From Gemmatimonadaceae bacterium (GTDB taxonomy: Bacteria; Gemmatimonadota; Gemmatimonadetes; Gemmatimonadales; Gemmatimonadaceae), in NCBI GenBank assembly GCA_019745365.1, contig JAIETI010000021.1, positions 1 to 36,870 of the forward strand: a stretch of 36,870 bases of DNA, given 5' to 3'. Shown here one piece after another: positions 7,482-15,403 of this stretch (its first letter is position 1; every line of letters begins with the position of its first letter). Under the pieces are notes generated by a model. It saw only the letters and a program-made list of their open reading frames with translations. It made no database searches and had not been told where the DNA came from. The position numbers were made by a program, and so were the translations under genes.

Positions 7482-8335
7482 CGCCCCGCGCCCCGATGCG
7501 CGATCGCGCGCTGTTCCTGACGCTCCATCCACTCGAGCGGGACGTGCATCGACCCCATCACGCGGTATCCCTGCATCGCCCCGTGCCAGTCCGACCCGCC
7601 GCTCGGTAGCAGACCGAAGTGGTCGGCCAGCGCCGTCAGACGGAGCTCATCTTCCTTTGAGTGGCTCGGGTGCTTGAGTTCGAGGCCGTCGAGCCCCGCG
7701 GCGATCAGTGGCTCCAACCGCTCGCGCCGACCATCACCCGCTGGATGCGCCCAGATCGCGACGCCGCCAGCCTCGTGGATCAGGCCGATCCCTTCACCGA
7801 CGTCCAGCCGCCGCTTCTCCACGCACGCCGGTCGGCCGTTGCCGAGGTACTTGTCGAAGGCCTCGCGCAGATCGCGCGCGCCCCCGGCATCCACGACCGC
7901 GCGGGCCACGTGCGGGCGTCCCACCGCGCCGCGCGCGGCGTGCGCAGCCACCGCCTCCCACGTCACGGCGACTCCAAGCCGGTTGAGCGCTTCGACCATC
8001 CGCTGCGCGCGTTCGGTGCGCCCCTCGCGCAGCGACGCGAAGGTCGCGTCGAGCACAGCGAGATCCTTGAGGTGAAGCCCGAGGATGTGCACCTCGCCGA
8101 TCGCATCGAAGAGCGAGAGCTCGGTTCCAGCGATCAGTCGGACGCCCAGCGCCTCCGCGCCGGCCCGCGCCGCCGCGATCCCATCGATCGTGTCGTGGTC
8201 CGTCAGCGCGAGCGCAGTGAGCCCAGCGCCGAGCGCGATCGCCCCGATCGCCTCCGGGGCGCAGGTCCCGTCTGACGCGGTCGAATGCGCGTGCAGGTCG
8301 ACGAAGCCCGCGTCACGCGCATCGAGCGTGGTCAC
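7478..8335 (-). CDS. PHP-domain phosphoesterase (TrpH/YciV-like)
   Basis: 285 residues. The PHP metal motifs are all present: DLHAHSTASDG (H15, H17), LTDHDT (D45, H46, D47), the AGTELSL glutamate, the WAHPAG histidine and the terminal GGSDWHG. This layout matches the YciV/RNase AM group, which hydrolyses 3',5'-nucleoside bisphosphates or trims RNA 5' ends. Which of these activities applies cannot be told from sequence. The start is GTG 8335, overlapping the upstream small gene by 4 bases. Length fits the family, about 280-290 residues. Confidence 0.88.
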   Translation of the reverse strand: MTTLDARDAGFVDLHAHSTASDGTCAPEAIGAIALGAGLTALALTDHDTIDGIAAARAGAEALGVRLIAGTELSLFDAIGEVHILGLHLKDLAVLDATFASLREGRTERAQRMVEALNRLGVAVTWEAVAAHAARGAVGRPHVARAVVDAGGARDLREAFDKYLGNGRPACVEKRRLDVGEGIGLIHEAGGVAIWAHPAGDGRRERLEPLIAAGLDGLELKHPSHSKEDELRLTALADHFGLLPSGGSDWHGAMQGYRVMGSMHVPLEWMERQEQRAIAHRGAGR

Positions 8336-8598
8336 GAGCGGTAGCCGGCCTCCGGCGAGCGCACACTGGGTTGCGAGGTCGCGAAGAGCGCGCGGAGATC
8401 CGCGTCGGTGAGGTCGGCGAGCGACTGCTCGCGCGAGCGCACGCCTTGCGGGGAGTAGCGCGTCACCCGCTCTTCCTTCCCCTCGCCTTCGCCCTTCACG
8501 AAGCGGAGCGCGAATTCATCGGCGTCATACTGCGTGACGAAGCCGGAGGGGTACACGCGCCAAGCGGCGCCATCGATGAGGATCGAACGGGAGGGCAT
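8332..8598 (-). CDS. Small hypothetical protein, 88 aa
   Basis: ATG 8598 lies 2 bases after the stop of the preceding small gene, and the end overlaps the PHP gene start by 4 bases. The tight packing supports reality. The first half looks beta-stranded and aromatic (ILIDGAAWRVYPSGFVTQYDADEFALRFV). The second half is basic and helical and contains SLADLTDADLRALFA. No signal peptide or known motif is present. Probably cytoplasmic and of unknown function. Confidence 0.65.
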   Translation of the reverse strand: MPSRSILIDGAAWRVYPSGFVTQYDADEFALRFVKGEGEGKEERVTRYSPQGVRSREQSLADLTDADLRALFATSQPSVRSPEAGYRS

Positions 8599-8600
8599 GG

Positions 8601-8822
8601 CTAGACCATCTCGGTGAAAAGGGACTCAGTCGACGGGAGCGCCGCCACCGTGGCGGCCTCACAGAACTCCACCACGCGATTCGGATCGGTGGCAGACTCG
8701 AACACCCAAAAACTGCACGCGCGTTCGGCCAGCACCGCACGACGCGACGCGACCTCGGCGAGATACGCGGCCCGATCTTCGGGTGCGATCCGACGTTCGG
8801 TCATCGTCAACGCGCGTGGCAT
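8601..8822 (-). CDS. Small hypothetical protein, possible ABM-like fold, 73 aa
   Basis: ATG 8822 lies 3 bases after the E2 stop codon region and the stop is 2 bases before the next small gene. ATG 8804 is an alternative start. The pattern of a helix with paired arginines (RAAYLAEVASRRAVLAE), then strands CSFWVFESATDPNRVVEFCEAA, resembles half of a dimeric alpha-beta barrel such as the antibiotic-biosynthesis-monooxygenase superfamily. That likeness is weak. No catalytic claim is made. Confidence 0.6.
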   Translation of the reverse strand: MPRALTMTERRIAPEDRAAYLAEVASRRAVLAERACSFWVFESATDPNRVVEFCEAATVAALPSTESLFTEMV

Positions 8823-8825
8823 GGG

Positions 8826-10100
8826 CTAGAAGCCGGTCTCGGGGATCGTCTCGAGCGTCTTCTTCAGATCCGCCATGAAGCGGTCGGCGTCCGCGCCATC
8901 GACCACGCGGTGATCGAAGGAGCAGGAGAAGTAGGCGCAGGTGCGGATCGCGATCGTGTCCTCGCCATCCGGCCCCGTGATCACCTTCGGGCGCTTCTCG
9001 ATCGCGCCCAACCCGAGGATCGTCGTCATGCCCACCGGGATGATCGGCGTGCCGAACAGGGAACCGAAAACGCCCGGGTTCGTGATCGAGAAGGTCGCGT
9101 CGGCGACCTCGGCCGGGTTGAGCTTCTTCGAGCGCGCGCGCGTCGCGAGGTCGATGGCCGCCTTCGCGATCCCCGAGAGTGACAGATCCTCGGCGTGCTT
9201 GATGACGGGGACGATGAGCCCGGTCGGCTCGAGCGCGACAGCGAGACCGATGTTGTAGCGCTTACGGAGGATCACATCCGTGCCGCTCACCGCCGCGTTC
9301 ATCATCGGATGGCGCTTGAGATTCTGCACCACAGCTTGGATGATGAACGGGAGATAGGTGAGCTTGAGCCCCGTCTGCGCCTCGAAGTCCGCGCGCATCT
9401 TGGCCCGCACGCGCGACACGCGGGTGAGGTCGATCTCGAAGAAGCTCGTCACGTGCGCCGCGACCTGACGCGCCTGGCGCATGTGATCGGCGGTGAGCCG
9501 GCGCATCTTGCTCATCGGCTCGACGACGTCGCCCGGCCAGGCGTGGAAGATCGGGTCCGCGCTGTGCGCGACCGCCGGCGTCACGATCTGCGCCGGGAGG
9601 CCGGCGGGCATCGCCGGCGCGGCGGGCGCCGGTGCACCACTCTCGATGAAGGCCTCGAGATCACGCTTGGTCACGCGCCCTGCGATGCCGGAGCCCTGCA
9701 GCCCGGCGATCTCGATCCCGCGCTCGGCGGCGATGCGACGCACGAGCGGCGAGCTCTTGGTGCGGATGCGATCTTCGAACCCGTTCCCCGTCGGCTTCGA
9801 CGCAGCGGGCGCCGCCGCAGGCGCGGGCGCCGCGGCGACCGGCGCGATCGACGCCCCCTTCTCCGTCTCAAGGCGAGCGACCACGGTCTGCACCGCGACC
9901 GTCGTCCCCTCGTGCACAAGAATCTCCGCCAGCACCCCTGACGTGGGCGCAGGGATCTCCGCGTCCACCTTATCGGTGGAGATCTCGAAGATCGGTTCGT
10001 CGCGCTTCACCTCGTCGCCGACCTTCTTGAGCCAGCGCGAGAGCGTTCCTTCAGCGATCGATTCCCCCATCTGGGGCATCACGACATCGACACGGGCCAC
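8826..10100 (-). CDS. 2-oxoacid dehydrogenase complex E2, dihydrolipoyl acyltransferase
   Basis: 424 residues. The lipoyl domain (residues 1-75) carries the lipoylated lysine K44 in STDKVDAEIP. An alanine/proline-rich linker leads to the peripheral-subunit-binding domain (SPLVRRIAAERGI...GRVTKRDL). The C-terminal catalytic domain ends with FDHRVVDGADA, with H397 and D401 as active-site residues. E2 transfers the acyl group from lipoamide to CoA. It lies downstream of E1-alpha and E1-beta. Whether the complex uses pyruvate, branched-chain oxoacids or acetoin is not decidable here. No E3 (lipoamide dehydrogenase) is in the window. Confidence 0.93.
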   Translation of the reverse strand: MARVDVVMPQMGESIAEGTLSRWLKKVGDEVKRDEPIFEISTDKVDAEIPAPTSGVLAEILVHEGTTVAVQTVVARLETEKGASIAPVAAAPAPAAAPAASKPTGNGFEDRIRTKSSPLVRRIAAERGIEIAGLQGSGIAGRVTKRDLEAFIESGAPAPAAPAMPAGLPAQIVTPAVAHSADPIFHAWPGDVVEPMSKMRRLTADHMRQARQVAAHVTSFFEIDLTRVSRVRAKMRADFEAQTGLKLTYLPFIIQAVVQNLKRHPMMNAAVSGTDVILRKRYNIGLAVALEPTGLIVPVIKHAEDLSLSGIAKAAIDLATRARSKKLNPAEVADATFSITNPGVFGSLFGTPIIPVGMTTILGLGAIEKRPKVITGPDGEDTIAIRTCAYFSCSFDHRVVDGADADRFMADLKKTLETIPETGF

Positions 10101-10114
10101 GGTCGGTTCCTCAG

Positions 10115-10387
10115 TCAGGACTCAGTGCGCTTCGCCGGCTGGCGAAGTGCCCACACCACGAGCGTGGGAAGCGTCAACGCGCCGAGCGCGCCTCCCACGA
10201 GCATATAGACGTACCAGTTGCACGATGGGATCCCGTCGCACGCCGGCGCCTTGGTCGCAAAGGCGACCGTCTTGGCGATCAGCGTGCCGATCATCCCACC
10301 GGAGAAGAAACCTAACGGCAGCATGAAGCACCCGATCGCGAGCTGTCTCGCGAGGGGGGCTCCGGCGGCCGGACGTTCGTCGGTCAC
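10115..10387 (-). CDS. Small membrane protein between E1-beta and E2
   Basis: 90 residues from GTG 10387, which overlaps the E1-beta stop by 4 bases (GTGA). GTG 10390 is one codon longer. Two hydrophobic segments, LAIGCFMLPLGFFSGGMIGTLIA and MLVGGALGALTLPTLVVWAL (written in part), flank a loop with two cysteines (APACDGIPSCNW) that could form a disulfide outside the cytoplasm. No known family was recognised. It is embedded 14 bases ahead of the E2 gene, so it is surely co-transcribed. A functional tie to the dehydrogenase complex is not shown. Confidence 0.72.
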   Translation of the reverse strand: MTDERPAAGAPLARQLAIGCFMLPLGFFSGGMIGTLIAKTVAFATKAPACDGIPSCNWYVYMLVGGALGALTLPTLVVWALRQPAKRTES

Positions 10388-11361
10388 CACGCCGCCAGTC
10401 GCCGCGCGGCGAGGACGATGTCGGGCACCTGCGGGAGCACGAAGTCCTCGAGCGGCGGCGCGTACGGAAGCGGGATGTCGTGCGCCGTCACACGGAGCAC
10501 CGGCGCGTCGAGATACGCGAAGCAGCTCTCGTTGATCCGCGCGGTGATCTCGCCCGCGATGCCTCCGGTGCGGGTGTCCTCATGCACGATGAGCACCCGG
10601 TTCGTCTTCTTCACCGTGTCGAAGATCGCCTGATCATCGAGCGGAGCGAGCGTGCGCAGGTCGATCACCTCGACGCTGAGCCCGTCCTCGCGCTGCAACT
10701 GCTCGGCGGCTTCGACCGCCTTATGCACCGTCGCCGCGTAGGTGATGATCGAGAGATCCTCTCCCCCGCGCGCGGTGCGCGCCTTCCCGATCGGGACCAC
10801 ATGGTCGCCGGCGGGCATGACGCCCTTGATGCGACGATAGAGGTATTTGTGCTCGAAGAAGAGCACGCAATCGTCGTCGCGGATCGCGGCCTTCATCAAT
10901 CCCTTCGCGTCCTCGGCGGTCGCCGGATAGACGACCTTGAGCCCCGGCGTGTGGATGAAGCCCGCCTCGGGGTTCTGCGAGTGGAAGGGGCCGCCGCGCA
11001 CATACCCGCCCGAGGGGCCACGCACAACCATCGGGCACGGCAGGAAGGCGCGATAGCGCGCCGTCGCGACGTAGTTGGTCAGCATGTCGTACGCGTTCGC
11101 GAGGAAGTCGATGAACTGCATTTCGACGACCGGACGCATCCCCATGTGCCCCGCGCCCGCGGCCGCGCCGACGATCGCGATCTCGGAGATCGGCGAATCG
11201 ATGACGCGCGCCTCACCGTACTTCGCGAGCAAACCTTCCGTGACCTTGAATGCCCCGCCGAACGCGCCGATGTCCTCGCCGAGCATGAAGACGTTCTCGT
11301 CGCGCGCCATCTCCTCGAAGAGCGCCTCGCGGATGGCCTCGAGATAGGTGATCTCCGCCAT
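10384..11361 (-). CDS. 2-oxoacid dehydrogenase E1 component, beta subunit
   Basis: 325 residues from ATG 11361, which shares a base with the E1-alpha stop (TGATG). The longer frame adds ten residues of no family likeness. It has the transketolase-like pyrimidine domain (YLEAIREALFEEMARDENVFMLGED, IDSPISEIAIVGAAAGA, QFIDFLANAYD, GPSGGYVRGGPFHSQ) and the C-terminal domain with VEVIDLRTLAPLD and LIVHEDTRTGGIAGEI. The beta subunit completes the thiamine diphosphate site with E1-alpha. Substrate class is undetermined. Confidence 0.93.
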   Translation of the reverse strand: MAEITYLEAIREALFEEMARDENVFMLGEDIGAFGGAFKVTEGLLAKYGEARVIDSPISEIAIVGAAAGAGHMGMRPVVEMQFIDFLANAYDMLTNYVATARYRAFLPCPMVVRGPSGGYVRGGPFHSQNPEAGFIHTPGLKVVYPATAEDAKGLMKAAIRDDDCVLFFEHKYLYRRIKGVMPAGDHVVPIGKARTARGGEDLSIITYAATVHKAVEAAEQLQREDGLSVEVIDLRTLAPLDDQAIFDTVKKTNRVLIVHEDTRTGGIAGEITARINESCFAYLDAPVLRVTAHDIPLPYAPPLEDFVLPQVPDIVLAARRLAAW

Positions 11362-12470
11362 CAGACGTGCCCCGTGTCGTAGGTGCCCCACCCTTGGGCG
11401 CGCTCGTGCTCAGTGAGCGCGGCGCCGCCTTCGCGGAACCAGAGTGGTTTCTCCGCAGCCGGCTCGCCGTACACGCCGATGAGCGCGTCGAGCGCCTCAG
11501 GCGGCGGGCTCGCTTCGGCGATGTCGGTCGCGGCGTCGATCTCCTGGTGCACCCGCGCGTCGATCGCGGCGATCTCGTCCGGGCTCACCCCTTCGCGGTC
11601 CCGAAGCATCGCGGCGCACCGATCGAACGGGTCGTTCTCCGCCGCCCATCGTTCGATCTCTCCCTCGGGGACATACGACTGGCTGTCGTGCTCGGCGTGT
11701 CCTTTACGACGGTAGGTCATCAACTCGATCAGCGAGACGCCGCCACCCGCGCGCGCGCGATCCACGGCGCGCTTCGTCACGTCGTACACCGCGAGCACAT
11801 CGTTGCCATCCGCCTGCTCACCATAGACGCCGTAGCCGATCGCCTTGTCGACGAACTGCGCCGCCGCCGTCTGCTTGTGCGTCGGCGTCGAATACGCGTA
11901 GCCGTTGTTCTCGACCACGACCACGAGCGGGAGCTTTTGCACCGCGGCGAAGTTGATCCCCTCATGGAACGCACCGGTGCTCGTCGCGCCGTCCCCGACG
12001 AAGACGAGCCCGACGCGGTCCTGGCCGCGCATCTTGAAGGTCATCGTCACACCGGCCATCACCGGGACCATGTCGCCGAGCGGCGAGATCTGACCGATGA
12101 AGCCGCGCTCGGTGTCGCCGAAGTGGATGTTCAACTCACGCCCGCGCGTGGGCGAATCGCCCTTGGCCATGTACTGCTTGAGGATCTCGACCGGCGTCGC
12201 GCCCTTCACCAGCATCGCGCCCATGTTCCGGATCAGCGGCGACATGATGTCGCGCCGCTCCAGCGCGTAGCAGGCCCCGACCGCGTCGGCTTCCTGCCCG
12301 AGCGAACGGAAGAGTCCGCCGACGACCTTGGTCTGCCGATACAGCGCCACGAGCCGCTCTTCGAGCGTGCGCGTCATCCGCATCCAGTAGTAGAGCTCGA
12401 GCTTCTGGGCGCGCGTGAGCTGTGCGGCGGCGCTCCCGACGGCCGCCGCCTTGCTGCTCTTTCCCTTCAC
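11361..12470 (-). CDS. 2-oxoacid dehydrogenase E1 component, alpha subunit
   Basis: 369 residues. The thiamine diphosphate motif runs from GDG (159-161, VGDGATSTGAFHEGI) to NN (188-189, VVVENNGYAYSTP), the standard spacing. The phosphorylation-loop region YRRKGHAEHDSQSY is also present. E1-alpha decarboxylates the 2-oxoacid and passes the acyl group to E2 lipoamide. The start is GTG 12470, overlapping the upstream TAG by one base. About 20 extra N-terminal residues rich in Lys/Ala precede the conserved region. A pyruvate, branched-chain or acetoin substrate is possible. Confidence 0.92.
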   Translation of the reverse strand: MKGKSSKAAAVGSAAAQLTRAQKLELYYWMRMTRTLEERLVALYRQTKVVGGLFRSLGQEADAVGACYALERRDIMSPLIRNMGAMLVKGATPVEILKQYMAKGDSPTRGRELNIHFGDTERGFIGQISPLGDMVPVMAGVTMTFKMRGQDRVGLVFVGDGATSTGAFHEGINFAAVQKLPLVVVVENNGYAYSTPTHKQTAAAQFVDKAIGYGVYGEQADGNDVLAVYDVTKRAVDRARAGGGVSLIELMTYRRKGHAEHDSQSYVPEGEIERWAAENDPFDRCAAMLRDREGVSPDEIAAIDARVHQEIDAATDIAEASPPPEALDALIGVYGEPAAEKPLWFREGGAALTEHERAQGWGTYDTGHV

Positions 12471-12781
12471 TAGTAGGCCGCTCCCATCGCGTGGGTGGCG
12501 TCTTCCTGCTGGTGCACCCGCACGAAGAACTTCTTCACGTTGCGGTCCAAGCGGCTCTCACCCATCTGGTCGGTGTGCGCTTCGATGAAGGTGTAGTGTC
12601 CCCCCTCCATCTTCACGCTCAGCTGCAACGTCATCGGCACCTCCGGGGTGCCGACGGTGCCGCTATACGTGCGCGTGCGCGCCGCGCCCGCGCTCTTCTT
12701 CATCCCGATCGTCGGGAAGAACGCGTCCGCGATCTCGAGCACGCGGTCCGGCATCAGGTGTGAACGGTGGAAATGGCGCAT
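12470..12781 (-). CDS. Hypothetical protein upstream of E1-alpha, 103 aa
   Basis: ATG 12781 follows the TAG of the lipoprotein gene directly, and its own TAG overlaps the E1-alpha GTG by one base. An in-frame ATG ten codons in (MPDRVLEIADAFFPTIG) is a second possible start. The central part alternates as beta strands (TYSGTVGTPEVPMTLQLSVKMEGGHYTFIEAH). No signal peptide and no known motif were seen. Probably a soluble cytoplasmic protein. The tight linkage suggests co-expression with the dehydrogenase, with no functional evidence beyond that. Confidence 0.72.
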   Translation of the reverse strand: MRHFHRSHLMPDRVLEIADAFFPTIGMKKSAGAARTRTYSGTVGTPEVPMTLQLSVKMEGGHYTFIEAHTDQMGESRLDRNVKKFFVRVHQQEDATHAMGAAY

Positions 12782-13215
12782 CTACTTGCTCCCCGGCTCA
12801 GCGGCCGCGCGAACGATCTGCTTCCAATCCTCGGTCTTCTGCAGCGGGAGGGTGCTGTCGCGACGGAACTGGATCGCCATCGCCCACTCCCCGGCCGCCG
12901 GATACATGAAAGTGGCGCGATACATGCCCACCTCCGGCCCGTACCTGAACCCGTCCCACTTCGTCACGCCATCCGCGTTCGTCGCGAAGATCCGCCCCTG
13001 CCCGTTGGCGATCGGCTGGCGGGTCTTCTTATCCGTCACGATGAGCGTCCACGTGATCGGTTCGAGCGAACGCGGTGGCACGACGTTGGGCCATGCTCGG
13101 ATCGCGAACTCCTGCGTCCAGAGTCGCATATCCGTGTTGGGACGCGACGGTCCGCTGCACCCGGCAACGATGGCGAGCGCCACCGCCACCCCGCGGACCA
13201 TCACGCCCCGCGCGG

Positions 13216-13219
<4 letters not shown>
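12782..13219 (-). CDS. Lipoprotein of unknown function, 145 aa
   Basis: The N-terminus MTARGVMVRGVAVALAIVAGC is a lipoprotein signal with lipobox IVAGC. The mature part has the rhythm of a small beta-sandwich (ITWTLIVTDKKTRQPIANGQGRIFATNADGV, then VGMYRATFMYPAAGEWAMAIQF). This resembles the YtkA/FixH-like layout of secreted domains in which a helper phrase GxYxAxxxxPxxGxWxMxI occurs. The start is GTG 13219, overlapping the inositol-phosphate synthase stop by 4 bases. In-frame ATG at codon 7 is an alternative. Its job in the periplasm is unknown. Confidence 0.75.
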
Positions 13220-14537
<1,318 letters not shown>

Positions 14538-14541
<4 letters not shown>

Positions 14542-15194
14542 GAAGCAGGTTCTCCAGAAGGAGGAGGAAGGGGAGTGCCGCCAGTCACCCGGGCGACGTG
14601 CAGGATGCGTTGACCGGCGGTGATGACCGCGGCGACGCAGAGGAAGGTGATGATCACTCGGAGGACCCAGCCGTTCAGCGCGAGTCCGAAGAACGCCTGC
14701 GGCGCGGAGAGCAACACGATCCGCTCCGCGCGCTCCATCATCCCCACGCCCTTCATCGGCACGCCGAGCGTCTCGGCGCGCGAGCGGGTGTAGGAGGTGA
14801 CGAAGGTGCCGAGGAGTCCTGCGAGGAGGATCACGACCATCACCAACGAGTGATGGACCGTATTCGATGCGTAGAAGAAGGTCAGGCCGCCGAGCACGAA
14901 TCCGTCAGCGATGCGATCCAAGGTGGAGTCGTAGAACGCGCCGAACACGGTGCTCTGCCCCGTCCGGCGCGCGACCTCCCCATCGAAGAAGTCCATCGTC
15001 GCCGTGAGTCCGAGGGTCCATCCCGCGATCGAGATGTGCCCGGTGGCGAAGATGATCCCGGCCGTGCACGCGCAGAGCGTCCCCACCGTGGTGAGGACAT
15101 TCGGATTCACCCGTCGCGCGACGAGATAATCCGACAGGGGGGCGATGACACGCCGGAACCCCTGCTCTGTGGCAGCCCAGACCGACTTGGACAT
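14538..15194 (-). CDS. CDP-alcohol phosphatidyltransferase, probable phosphatidylinositol-phosphate synthase
   Basis: 218 residues from ATG 15194. The complete family signature is D68-x2-D71-G72-x2-A75-R76-x8-G85-x3-D89-x3-D93. At least four hydrophobic segments place it in the inner membrane. These enzymes transfer a phosphoalcohol to CDP-diacylglycerol using divalent metal. Coupling to inositol-phosphate synthase points to inositol-1-phosphate as acceptor, giving phosphatidylinositol phosphate. That is inference; phosphatidylglycerophosphate synthase is the alternative. It is the first gene of the long minus-strand run, with a possible promoter at 15283-15312. Confidence 0.88.
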
Positions 15195-15282
15195 CGAGGT
15201 GCGTGAGGGGGACGAAAGGGGGCCTAACCGATTGCGGCACCACGGGCTAGCGGAAGCGAGCCCACAGGATCGCAAGCCCAGC

Positions 15283-15312
15283 AATTTACCCGTCCGGAGA
15301 CCCTCCGAGCAA
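15283..15312 (-). promoter_or_regulatory. Possible sigma70 promoter for the inositol-lipid/dehydrogenase operon
   Basis: On the minus strand TTGCTC (15312-15307), an 18-base spacer and TAAATT (15288-15283). The match is moderate: three of six at -35 and four of six at -10. It would give a leader of about 80 bases before the ATG at 15194. The divergent 209-base gap must also hold the promoter of the GH3 gene, for which only TACATT at 15359-15364 was seen, without a good -35. Confidence 0.35.
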
Positions 15313-15403
15313 CTATTGGGGGGCAGACGCGTCGCATTCCGTGCGCCGAGCGGTAGGGGTACATTGCGCCCGGGTGCCGCCCCCTCCTCTCCGCCCCGCT
15401 CCT

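Noticed and set aside
11367-12473. Plus-strand open frame of 368 codons
   Set aside because: Exact antisense shadow of E1-alpha with Arg/His/Asp-rich, low-information sequence.
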